DNA of 25,098 nt from an uncultured Lachnospiraceae bacterium (lineage in GTDB: Bacteria > Bacillota > Clostridia > Lachnospirales > Lachnospiraceae): positions 1 through 25,098 of the forward strand of contig CAJUQB010000057.1 in assembly GCA_910588285.1 (NCBI GenBank). The letters are read 5' to 3'. Shown here piece after piece: positions 16,126 to 24,139 of the stretch. A model generated the notes under the pieces. The model searched no databases. It was given only the letters and a program-made list of their open reading frames with translations, and was not told the DNA's origin. Position numbers and translations under genes: made by a program. Each line of letters opens with the position of its first letter. Position 1 is the first letter of the stretch.

Positions 16126-17649
16126 TTATTTTGTTACAATCCATGCCCGGAACAGGCCGTCATCTCTGCCATCCTCATAAGAAACTGACTTTATAATCTC
16201 AAGCTTTCCTCCACAGGCATCGGTATAGCTTTGGATTTTGCTATCTGATATCCACTGTTCCCATTCATAGAGTTCCATTTGCCCCAGCTTCTCTGCCGGC
16301 TTATCAATAATAACAAACTGGCCTCCGTTTTTCACAATGCGATATAATTCTTTAAAGGCTCCTTCCAAATGAATTGCGTGCTCAAATGCCTCGCATACAT
16401 AGACTAAATCGAAGGCTTCATTTGTATAAGGAATTTGTGTCAGACGCCCTGTCCGTTTTTCTTTTACAAAAGAAATATCTTTCATGACGTTTTCCGACAG
16501 GTCCATGGCATAGTAATCATTTGTTGGATATTCAGCAGACAGTCTTCGCAGATAACGTCCTTTGCCGCATCCTATGTCACAAACCGCAATTGGAATGGCA
16601 GCATCTTTTGTATAACTACCAACGAAATGTCTTATCAGGCCATACCTTCCATCCGTCTTGTCGATCTCTTCAAGAAATATTGGGGCCATGTTTTCAAACT
16701 CAAGATATTCCTTATAAGCCAGGGCATCCAGAAAATACTTATTAGCCCAGCTAATCTCAGCATTTGGGAAATAATAAGGCTTTTTCCGTCCCCAGCAGAA
16801 TACATTTTGAAATTTCGATGCAGGGTAGCTGCCATACCATCCCCCTGATTCATTTTGCAGAGAGCATGCATAATAGAAAATCTTATTACCCTTTTCCAGT
16901 TCTCCAAGCTTATACCAAATAAGCGCTAATTGAAACATACCTGTTGAGCAAACCCACGGAACATTCCTAAGCCCACGAATGCCCCCTTTGCTGTTTTGAT
17001 ATTTGCTCATATTTTCCATACATTTTCTGGCCAGCGCTATTTCCCCAAGATCGTAGAGACCTTCTACTACATAAGCATAGAAATGGGAGAGAAGGCTGAA
17101 ACTGGCAATACGATCTAGCTTTTTCGTCTTATAATAGTGTAGGATTTTATCTGCCGCTGCAAGGTAATCCGGCCTGTTAAAGATTCTTCCGGCATCCCGA
17201 ATAGGAGACAGACAATATACATGTACTAATTCAGAACAAAAATCTTCGTTGGTCCCCCATGCATCCTGATTCGGGGTTATCAGCCTTCCATCTGGCTGCA
17301 TATTGGACAGAATCCAATCCACACCTTTCATAATATGATCATCAACCATAGGCAACAGATCGCGTATGCTAATAAGCCCTTTTAGGATTTGTGCAGAATC
17401 AAATACATAGGGATCCTTATCATCATAATCATGCCAGGCTCCGTCTGGTTTTTGGATACTGCACAAATAAGAAGCATATGAAGCTGCTAATTCTCTTTCT
17501 CCCCATAAGAGCAATGTTGGAATAAAATAGCCAGTTACTTCAGGATATATTACTTTCTTTTCGGAAGTGACAGCGATTCCCTTTCCGCTGATCGTATTGG
17601 TTTTAATCCAGGCCAATGCCTTATTGAAAATATGTATTTTGCTTTCCAT
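16126..17649 (-). CDS. Alpha-toroid (terpene-cyclase/prenyltransferase-like repeats) fused to a class I SAM methyltransferase
   Basis: A 507-residue two-domain protein. Residues about 1-320 are helical and carry repeated QW-like turns: QKPDGAW (66-72), QPDGRLI (118-124), QNSKGGI (218-224) and QNESGGW (265-271). This spacing is typical of alpha/alpha toroid folds such as prenyltransferase-beta or squalene-hopene cyclases. Residues about 340-507 are a Rossmann methyltransferase with motif I VCDIGCGKGRYL (356-367), AMDLS (381-385), IPYTNEAFDLVYVCEAFEH (406-424) and a GGQFVIIDKP strand. No DxDD cyclase acid motif is visible, so cyclase activity is unlikely; the toroid may bind a polyprenyl-linked or glycan substrate. 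Start ATG 17649 follows AAAAGGAG at a long distance (about 14 bases). It probably methylates a sugar of the polymer. The function is inferred from context. Confidence 0.85.
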   Translation of the reverse strand: MESKIHIFNKALAWIKTNTISGKGIAVTSEKKVIYPEVTGYFIPTLLLWGERELAASYASYLCSIQKPDGAWHDYDDKDPYVFDSAQILKGLISIRDLLPMVDDHIMKGVDWILSNMQPDGRLITPNQDAWGTNEDFCSELVHVYCLSPIRDAGRIFNRPDYLAAADKILHYYKTKKLDRIASFSLLSHFYAYVVEGLYDLGEIALARKCMENMSKYQNSKGGIRGLRNVPWVCSTGMFQLALIWYKLGELEKGNKIFYYACSLQNESGGWYGSYPASKFQNVFCWGRKKPYYFPNAEISWANKYFLDALAYKEYLEFENMAPIFLEEIDKTDGRYGLIRHFVGSYTKDAAIPIAVCDIGCGKGRYLRRLSAEYPTNDYYAMDLSENVMKDISFVKEKRTGRLTQIPYTNEAFDLVYVCEAFEHAIHLEGAFKELYRIVKNGGQFVIIDKPAEKLGQMELYEWEQWISDSKIQSYTDACGGKLEIIKSVSYEDGRDDGLFRAWIVTK

Positions 17650-17707
17650 TAATATATGTCCAACTCCTTTTTGACAGCATTTATTGTACTTGTAAAAGAA
17701 CGAAAAT

Positions 17708-18454
17708 TTAGTTTGTGCATCTTCCTATTGTTACCAGAAGATAGCCCTGCATTATGCAATCTAAATCAATCCCTTGTCTCTGCAATTTTGCAAACATCTT
17801 TCTAAGGGAATGCCTTGGTGGTAGGAAGCGCAGAGCCCATTCACTTCCTATGCTATATTCTTCTTCCACCTCTATGCCGGCCAGAAGAAACTCTTTTGCC
17901 ATGCTGTGTTTTGGGATTTCTAATCCATATTCCCATGTTTTATTGTCTTCCATAATCTGTTTTCCTACCCGGTATGGAAGAGAAGCTGCATTAGGAATAA
18001 TAGATACCATTCTTCGACAATACCTTTTCCAACCTCTTAGTAATTGGATCTGCCTTTCAGTAGAGAAATGCTCTAATAGTCCACTCTGAAAGATCACATC
18101 AAACGCATTATCTGGAAATGGCAATTCCTTTGTTGCGTCAGCCACTACTGTATTAATTGTAAGTCCAAGCTCTTTTGCAGCCGTATTGACAAGCTCAATG
18201 GATGACTCTGTATAATCCAGAGCACATGCCTTTCGATTATGTTTTGCAAGCCATAGCGAGCTGATTCCTGTTCCACAGCCAATTTCGAGACAGCTCTCGT
18301 TTTCGGAAATAATATGGCACAGTTCCTTTGCCCAGATCTGTACAGTTCCATCCTTGATGCTATCTATAACCTGATGTAGACTGCTGATATTATAGTGTTC
18401 TGACCATCCATCTTTATCTAATGGTTCTGAATAATTGCACATATACTCCTCCAT
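17708..18454 (-). CDS. Class I SAM-dependent methyltransferase
   Basis: A 248-residue methyltransferase with a complete Rossmann core: motif I CLEIGCGTGISSLWLA, motif II-like CALDYTESSIELV, post-II VVADATKELPFPDNAFDVIFQSGLLEHF, and a C-terminal lid region with SIGSEWALRFLPPRH. GAGGA 6 bases upstream supports ATG 18454; a second ATG four codons in is less well placed. It lies between a GT4 gene and the toroid-methyltransferase gene in the same run, 16 bases after the GT4 stop. It likely O- or N-methylates a sugar or another modification of this glycan; the substrate cannot be assigned. Confidence 0.9.
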   Translation of the reverse strand: MEEYMCNYSEPLDKDGWSEHYNISSLHQVIDSIKDGTVQIWAKELCHIISENESCLEIGCGTGISSLWLAKHNRKACALDYTESSIELVNTAAKELGLTINTVVADATKELPFPDNAFDVIFQSGLLEHFSTERQIQLLRGWKRYCRRMVSIIPNAASLPYRVGKQIMEDNKTWEYGLEIPKHSMAKEFLLAGIEVEEEYSIGSEWALRFLPPRHSLRKMFAKLQRQGIDLDCIMQGYLLVTIGRCTN

Positions 18455-18470
18455 ATTCTTTCCTCGTTTT

Positions 18471-19583
18471 TTAATAAGGATATAACCAGACCTTTCTCAA
18501 TGTTCTCAGGGTTCTATTTTTTACATTGTACGTATTCTGTGAAATAATACGTTTATAGATATCGATTTCATATTGGCTAATATTATTTTTTGAAAATTTT
18601 AACCCAACCTGTCTGGCGGCCCTTTTTATATTTGAATTTGCCACATTTTTTTCAGAAGCTAAGCTAATAGCGGCTGCTATCTTTTGCGGATTTTGGAAGT
18701 CCTTTACTAAAATAGCGCTTTCTCCATTCGTTAGATATTCATTCATTGGTATTATATCTGATGTTACAATAACAGCACCACAGGCAGCAGCCTCAATAAA
18801 TACTATGCCGAATCCTTCTGTGAGAGAGGGGGTACACATACAATCGCACCAGGAATAGTAGTATGGCAATTCTTCATTCGCAATACTTTGTATAAAAAAG
18901 CAACGATCAGCTACCCCTAAGCTTTTTGCCAAAGACTCATAATAGCTGGTATTTCCTTTTCCTACAAACAGGCAGCTGTACTCTGGAGCTAAAAATGTCA
19001 ATGCTCTAATAACCGTATCCAGATTTTTTTCTACTGCTTTACGTCCTACATGTAGAATATGTTTTCCACTGCCATATTTGGTATTTAACATAGAAAAATA
19101 TGCGGAATCTGACTTTGGAGAAAATACGTCTGTATTAATACTGTTTGGAAGCATATACAATCGTTCTGCTTCTATGTCAACCTTCTCTGTTATCGCATCA
19201 CGAACCGCATTTGATATGTAAATTACCCCATCGGCATATTTCAAAGAATCGCTAATCCAGCTGGAGCGCTTATCATGTGCAGATATAACAATGGGAATGC
19301 CAGCAACTCTATTTACAGTCAGCCAATCTGCACATTTGCATCCATCATATCCCCGTACAACATCTGGTCGTATTTTCATAATTATTTTAGAAAAATTGCG
19401 TGGATGCGCTTTTATACAAAGGATGTTCCCAATTCGTTGAAAAGGCTCCTGCCATGGAGAAAGACAATAAACTTCATCAAAATAATCTTGAGGATTAAAA
19501 TAGTCATTTAGTTGATGTTCCGAAAATCCTTCCTTTATATATGCATGAATTGGGTCGCTAGGTACAATTACAATCTTTTTCAT
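18471..19583 (-). CDS. Glycosyltransferase family 4
   Basis: A GT-B retaining glycosyltransferase of about 370 residues. The N-terminal part (MKKIVIVPSDPIHAYIKEG) is less canonical than in the other GT4s here. The linker and donor domain are clear: ISNAVRDAITEKV, LPNSINTDVFSP, ILHVGRKAVEKNLDTVI, and the E-x7-E element SLTEGFGIVFIEAAACGAVIVTSD. ATG 19583 is chosen because AAGGAG lies about 9 bases upstream; the 24-base longer form starting at 19607 has no site. The C-terminal tail (NRTLRTLRKVWLYPY) is basic and aromatic, possibly membrane-associating. Specificity is unknown. Confidence 0.92.
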   Translation of the reverse strand: MKKIVIVPSDPIHAYIKEGFSEHQLNDYFNPQDYFDEVYCLSPWQEPFQRIGNILCIKAHPRNFSKIIMKIRPDVVRGYDGCKCADWLTVNRVAGIPIVISAHDKRSSWISDSLKYADGVIYISNAVRDAITEKVDIEAERLYMLPNSINTDVFSPKSDSAYFSMLNTKYGSGKHILHVGRKAVEKNLDTVIRALTFLAPEYSCLFVGKGNTSYYESLAKSLGVADRCFFIQSIANEELPYYYSWCDCMCTPSLTEGFGIVFIEAAACGAVIVTSDIIPMNEYLTNGESAILVKDFQNPQKIAAAISLASEKNVANSNIKRAARQVGLKFSKNNISQYEIDIYKRIISQNTYNVKNRTLRTLRKVWLYPY

Positions 19584-19619
19584 ATATTGACGCTCCTTGA
19601 TAAACATACGAATTACAAT

Positions 19620-20045
19620 TCATGAAATCTTAGATGTTTTAAATGACCCGTCTTTATATACAATTAGAAAATCGAAACTATCCTTCCATACAAAGCATGT
19701 TTCAATACTTTTGGAATGACCATACCAATATCTCTGCAGATAATTAGTTAATTTTTTATATCTATGGATGCCATGATACCAATTCCCTTCATTTAGAAGA
19801 ATGTCAAATGGATTACAATTTTTTTGAGCTTTTATTTTTCTGTTTATTTGTACAGGCCCCTCTCCAAACCAGGGTTCCTCCCAATCCTTATATTTATCAA
19901 CAGCAACACATGCCCTGGGATGAGGATTCGAACCGCATCCCAGATCAACAATACTTTTTGCTTCACTAAGTATTTTTTGTGCGTTTTCATACTCCTTACT
20001 AAGAGAATAAGATTTCCTGCTCAGAATTCTGTTTATAATTGACAT
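19620..20045 (-). CDS. Methyltransferase remnant with apparent in-frame core deletion
   Basis: A 141-residue open frame with good GGAGG 7 bases upstream of ATG 20045. Residues 31-50 show methyltransferase motif I with a PHPR variant (IVDLGCGSNPHPRACVAVDKY), as in small class I methyltransferases of polysaccharide clusters. After GPVQIN (residue 68) the expected acidic motif, the DGENLPF-like and HVLEH-like segments and the middle of the domain are absent. The sequence jumps to what looks like the family C-terminus (NPFDILLN, SIETCFVWKDSFDFLIVY). Family members have about 200 or more residues, so roughly 80-100 appear to be missing, in frame. It probably cannot bind SAM fully or act. It sits 2 bases after wzt. 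An independent small protein is possible but less likely. Confidence 0.7.
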   Translation of the reverse strand: MSIINRILSRKSYSLSKEYENAQKILSEAKSIVDLGCGSNPHPRACVAVDKYKDWEEPWFGEGPVQINRKIKAQKNCNPFDILLNEGNWYHGIHRYKKLTNYLQRYWYGHSKSIETCFVWKDSFDFLIVYKDGSFKTSKIS

Positions 20046-20047
20046 TA

Positions 20048-21325
20048 TTATTCCTCCAATAGTTCGATGTTATCAAATCGGACACTGCCCCAATATTGAC
20101 GAAGCCATCTTGTCTGGTCAACTACATAATCTTCCACTTCAAAATAAATATTGCTTGCTCCTTCGTCAACAGCTACATGATAGCCGCCGCCAGATTCCAA
20201 AGTAAAGATTGAAAGGCGGAAATAGTAAGAGCCACCTGCCAGATTTTTTAATGGAAAGCGGAAGGTACTTTCCTGTTCAGTTCCTACATAACTTTTTGAA
20301 AAGACCTTTGATTCTGCCATCCCAGCTGATGTTGAATCCGCAAAGTGAATCTCCAATCTTACACGTAATTCACCGGTATCTTCGATTCCGGTCCAGTTAA
20401 TCCGAAATATAAGATCTTCATAAGGAAAGTATGTGGGCATTTCTTTGTTTAAAAATTCAAATCTATTAATGTGTACTTTTTTCCCAAAGATATTGGAGCT
20501 TCTTGGTGCCTCGGAAAAATCATACATTTTTTGTAAATTTCCTCTATTTGCATCCATATAAACAGCAATAGCGTCCTCTACGCTGCCATCATATATCATT
20601 TTTCCTTTATTCAGAACTACACATCTGGTACATAGATTTCTTATGGTGGCCATATTGTGGCTCACATACAGCACAGTCCTTCCCTCATTTGCAGCTACAT
20701 CCCCCATTTTTCCAAGACATTTCTTCTGAAATTTCATATCCCCAACTGCCAAAACTTCGTCCATGACAAGTATCTCTGAGTCGAGGTGAGAGGCTACAGC
20801 AAAGGCCAGTTTTACATACATACCAGAAGAGTACCGCTTTACGGGGGTGTCAATAAATTGCCGGCATTCTGAAAATTCGATGATAGAATCTATTTTTGTA
20901 TCTATTTCCTTTTTACTCATTCCCAGTATGGCGCCATTCATATAAATATTTTCTCGACCAGTTAGTTCTCCGTGAAAACCGGTTCCGACCTCCAGCATAC
21001 TGGAAACCCTTCCATTAAGCCAAATATCCCCTTCTGTGGGTGCAGTCACCCGGGATAATATTTTAAGCAATGTGGATTTTCCGGCGCCATTAGCACCAAT
21101 AATCCCCAGTGCTTCCCCTCTTTTTACCTCGAGGTTAATTCCATCCAATGCCCAGAAAGTTTTGATTACACTACTGTAGCTTTGATCTAGTTTCAGATTG
21201 GGATCCTCTTTTCCACGTTTTCTAGCCCACCAGCTTTTCAGTTCTGCATTCAGGGTTGTACCGCCGATTGTCCCAAGCCGATACCTTTTTTTTAAATTTT
21301 CAATTTTTATCATTGTATCTGTCAT
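20048..21325 (-). CDS. wzt: Polysaccharide ABC exporter ATP-binding subunit (Wzt-like, with C-terminal domain)
   Basis: The nucleotide-binding subunit of an ABC-2 type polysaccharide exporter. Residues 1-250 are the ATPase: Walker A GANGAGKST (77-85), Q-loop region MLEVGTGFHGELTGREN, signature YSSGMYVKLA (165-174), Walker B ILVMDE (185-190) and the switch histidine in YVSHN. Residues about 270-425 form a beta-rich C-terminal domain (for example FRINWTG, YYFRLSIFTL) like the Wzt carbohydrate-binding domain, which in known systems recognises a modified end of the chain before export. At 425 residues it has the long form. It starts 2 bases after the permease stop, so translation is coupled, and there is no strong ribosome binding site of its own. 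Confidence 0.95.
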   Translation of the reverse strand: MTDTMIKIENLKKRYRLGTIGGTTLNAELKSWWARKRGKEDPNLKLDQSYSSVIKTFWALDGINLEVKRGEALGIIGANGAGKSTLLKILSRVTAPTEGDIWLNGRVSSMLEVGTGFHGELTGRENIYMNGAILGMSKKEIDTKIDSIIEFSECRQFIDTPVKRYSSGMYVKLAFAVASHLDSEILVMDEVLAVGDMKFQKKCLGKMGDVAANEGRTVLYVSHNMATIRNLCTRCVVLNKGKMIYDGSVEDAIAVYMDANRGNLQKMYDFSEAPRSSNIFGKKVHINRFEFLNKEMPTYFPYEDLIFRINWTGIEDTGELRVRLEIHFADSTSAGMAESKVFSKSYVGTEQESTFRFPLKNLAGGSYYFRLSIFTLESGGGYHVAVDEGASNIYFEVEDYVVDQTRWLRQYWGSVRFDNIELLEE

Positions 21326-21327
21326 TT

Positions 21328-22170
21328 CTACACCGTATCCATAAAAGTTTTTTCTACTTTGCTAAACAATACAATACCGATAAATAATATAAGTATTGTT
21401 GTAATCCAGCTGATGCCCCAATAAAAATAGGGAGGAATGCCGCTTCCAAGAAAGGCATACCGCCAAACGGAAATAATTGGAGCTACCGGATTTAACATAT
21501 AAACTGTATAGATACCTGCCGGAATCTGTGTGACAGAATATACAACTGGGCTGGCATACATCCAAAGCTGGACTCCAAAGGTAACCACAATTACAAGATC
21601 TCGATATTTTGTTGTGAGCGCTGATACTATAATTCCACATCCCAGTCCCAACAGTGCTATTTGAAGGATCAGAACAGGAACTAACAGTATATTACAGTTT
21701 GTCCCAATTGGAATACCCTGCAGTTTATATAGAAATAAGGCAACAACCAGCATCATAATCTGTACCAGCAAATTTAAAATCCCTGTTACGACAGTTGATA
21801 TAGGCATTGTCAGACGCGGAAAATAAACCTTTCCAAAAATTGCCGCATTGGTAGTGAAGGTAGTGGATGTCTGGGACAGGCATGTAGCAAAGTATGACCA
21901 TAGTGCATTACTGGTAAGATAGAATGCCAAATGTGGGCTGCCATCTGTAGATAGGCCAGCAACGCTGCCAAAAACAAAGGAATACAGCAATACTGTGATT
22001 AGGGGATTTAGAATCAGCCATAAAGGCCCCAATATTGTTTGCTTATACATAACAGAGATATCTCTTTTCGTAAATAGCAAGATTAAATCTTTATACTGAA
22101 ATAATTCTTTTATATTAATATCAAACCATCCATTTCTGGATTTTATATGTGTCATATATTTTTCTTTCAT
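21328..22170 (-). CDS. wzm: Polysaccharide ABC exporter permease (Wzm-like, ABC-2 family)
   Basis: A 280-residue membrane protein with six hydrophobic helices, the usual number for Wzm/TagG permeases. After a cytoplasmic amphipathic N-terminus (ELFQYKDLILLFTKRDISVMYKQ) comes LGPLWLILNPLITVLLYSFVFG, the typical first helix motif. Later come LLVQIMMLVVALFLY and a VQLWMYASPVVYSVTQIP loop that is characteristic of the family, then MLNPVAPIISVWRYAFLG. AGGAAGAG about 6 bases upstream supports the start, and the ATGA overlap with the stop of the GT2 gene indicates coupling. It forms the channel with the downstream ATPase and exports a lipid-linked finished polymer or wall glycan. Confidence 0.95.
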   Translation of the reverse strand: MKEKYMTHIKSRNGWFDINIKELFQYKDLILLFTKRDISVMYKQTILGPLWLILNPLITVLLYSFVFGSVAGLSTDGSPHLAFYLTSNALWSYFATCLSQTSTTFTTNAAIFGKVYFPRLTMPISTVVTGILNLLVQIMMLVVALFLYKLQGIPIGTNCNILLVPVLILQIALLGLGCGIIVSALTTKYRDLVIVVTFGVQLWMYASPVVYSVTQIPAGIYTVYMLNPVAPIISVWRYAFLGSGIPPYFYWGISWITTILILFIGIVLFSKVEKTFMDTV

Positions 22171-23051
22171 TTATGTCTCTTCCTGTTCATGTGTGCATAG
22201 ATTCTTTGTACTAGCTGTGTACTATTATAAATAACCCGGTGTAGTCCATATCCCCTGTATTGCTTTTTGAAGCGTAGCAACAGTTCTTTTTCCTGCTCCC
22301 CTTTACATAATGCATATTGATCCAAAAATGCATACAATATTCTGCGGTTCGGAATATGAGCCATTATATATGGAAAATGCTTATCCAAGACTTTGCCTGT
22401 CTGTATTTTTATCTTATTGTATTTGGTACTGGTTAAACTCTTTCCATGAGATCTATAGCAGTATAGGTATTGTCTCAAATGTTTTATCTGGCTTATCTGA
22501 TATATACGCAGCCAGTAATCATAATCCTCTGCCAGAAAAAGCTGTGAGTCATATTCGCCTGCTGCTTTCGCAATTTTCCTTCTATATAAAAAGCAGGCAC
22601 CTGCTGCACAGCGATACAAAAAATGCACGGGATCCGGCTGTCTACTTTTTCGCAATATGTTCCCCTCCGCATCAATCAGGAACATATCTGTATATACCAT
22701 TCCATAACTGAAATGCTTATTCAGGAAATTAACCATTGTCTCAAAGGCAGTATCAAGGTAACAATTATCATCTGATGTCCAAGTGAAATAATCACCATCC
22801 GCCTTTGAAAATCCGATATTCAATGAATTTGGCAGCTTTTGGTTTGTTGTATTCCGTATAACCTTGACACGATTATCCCTCGACGCATATTCACGTAAAA
22901 TATCAGGTGTAGAATCTGTGGAGCAGTCATCCACCACGATCAATTCAAAATTGGTATAGGTTTGCCTCAATATGCTATCAATGGAATTCTTCAAATATTG
23001 AGAGCCATTATAAACGGGGAGGATTATGCTTACTTTTTTTCCAGAGACCAT
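22167..23051 (-). CDS. Glycosyltransferase family 2
   Basis: A GT-A inverting glycosyltransferase of about 294 residues. It has VSIILPVYNG at the start of the nucleotide-binding domain, LIVVDDCSTDSTPDIL, a DGDYFTWTSDDNC stretch containing the metal-binding acidic motif, and LAEDYDYWLRIYQI with the likely catalytic acidic residue region. The C-terminal part is basic (MNRKRHK) and probably lies on the membrane. ATG 23051 is preferred because GGAG lies 5 bases upstream (23057-23060); a longer form starting at 23066 has no site. The stop overlaps the wzm start by four bases. The sugar transferred is unknown. Confidence 0.93.
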   Translation of the reverse strand: MVSGKKVSIILPVYNGSQYLKNSIDSILRQTYTNFELIVVDDCSTDSTPDILREYASRDNRVKVIRNTTNQKLPNSLNIGFSKADGDYFTWTSDDNCYLDTAFETMVNFLNKHFSYGMVYTDMFLIDAEGNILRKSRQPDPVHFLYRCAAGACFLYRRKIAKAAGEYDSQLFLAEDYDYWLRIYQISQIKHLRQYLYCYRSHGKSLTSTKYNKIKIQTGKVLDKHFPYIMAHIPNRRILYAFLDQYALCKGEQEKELLLRFKKQYRGYGLHRVIYNSTQLVQRIYAHMNRKRHK

Positions 23052-23075
23052 GTTTTCTCCATTCATTAATAACGT

Positions 23076-24128
23076 TTATGATCTTGGTACTCGACTATGT
23101 CGAATATTTATGATCGTGTTTACAGTTCTAAGAAATAATACCAATAAGCTCCAGCTTCGCATATAAAATAGCTGCAGAGCTATTTTTTCTATATATTCGC
23201 GCCTGTTCTTACATTTCATTTTTTTTAGATATACTCTGGGATTTTTTACAAATTCAAATGCATATATTTTTTTAAAATAGCTCCTACATTCTTTTTGCCG
23301 GGCACCTGACTGAACATACGGATAGATACAGGCCCACAATGTGGACAGGCAATATCTGTAAAACAAAGAAATATTTTCTTGAGAGTTAAAACCCAAGCGA
23401 ACCATATAGTCATAAACTAACGGCAGTATAATCTGTAAACCATAATACCGCTCTTTCTGGCATGTATAAGTGATGCTTTCAAAATTCTTGCGATAAAAAT
23501 ATAAGGATTCTCTTAAATAATAGATTTTCTTTGCGGCATTTATAACAGGGAGGCTTTGCAGTAAATCCTCGCCCTGGGAAATAAAATACCAGCTTGAATA
23601 ATCTCGTTTCACATCAAACAGCGTGTATTTGCAAACCTTAGTACATAAGGAATTAAGCTCTTCGTTTATTAATAATTTTTCAAAAAAATATTCCTTTTCT
23701 ATAATTCCCTCTTCAAATATGTAGTCTATTTTTTCCAGTATCCGGCCAAGTCCATCTATACGCTTCATGCCAAAAACAACCATATCTGCATGATATTTTT
23801 CTATAATAGTATGAATCTTTTCTAATGTGTCTTCCCGTATCATATCATCAGAATCAACAAAACAAATATATGTACCATGTGCAGATTTCAAACCAGTGCG
23901 TCGTGCAGAGAGTAAGCCTTCATTTTGTTTATGAATTACAGAAACCATTTGTGGGTATCGCTTTACATAGCTGTCGCATAATAAACCGCTTTGATCTGTT
24001 GAACCATCATCCACCAAAATTATTTCAAAGGAACGAAAGCTTTGATGAATAATGGAATCAATACATGCCTTTAAATATTTTTCTACATTATATACAGGTA
24101 CAATCACACTGAATTTAATGCTTTCCAT
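23076..24128 (-). CDS. Glycosyltransferase family 2
   Basis: A GT-A inverting glycosyltransferase of 350 residues with FSVIVPVYNVEKYL, EIILVDDGSTDQSG, NEGLLSARRTGLKSAHG, the DXD-type ICFVDSDDMI, and an SQGEDLLQSLPV segment in the acceptor region. This pattern is like the EpsJ/WaaE-like capsule glycosyltransferases. The C-terminal about 100 residues are rich in aromatic and basic residues, which suggests peripheral membrane contact. GGGAGA about 6 bases upstream of ATG 24128 supports the start. It is 11 bases from the preceding GT4 stop and 24 bases from the next start, so it is within one transcript. Confidence 0.93.
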   Translation of the reverse strand: MESIKFSVIVPVYNVEKYLKACIDSIIHQSFRSFEIILVDDGSTDQSGLLCDSYVKRYPQMVSVIHKQNEGLLSARRTGLKSAHGTYICFVDSDDMIREDTLEKIHTIIEKYHADMVVFGMKRIDGLGRILEKIDYIFEEGIIEKEYFFEKLLINEELNSLCTKVCKYTLFDVKRDYSSWYFISQGEDLLQSLPVINAAKKIYYLRESLYFYRKNFESITYTCQKERYYGLQIILPLVYDYMVRLGFNSQENISLFYRYCLSTLWACIYPYVQSGARQKECRSYFKKIYAFEFVKNPRVYLKKMKCKNRREYIEKIALQLFYMRSWSLLVLFLRTVNTIINIRHSRVPRS

Positions 24129-24139
24129 TGGTATTCTCC

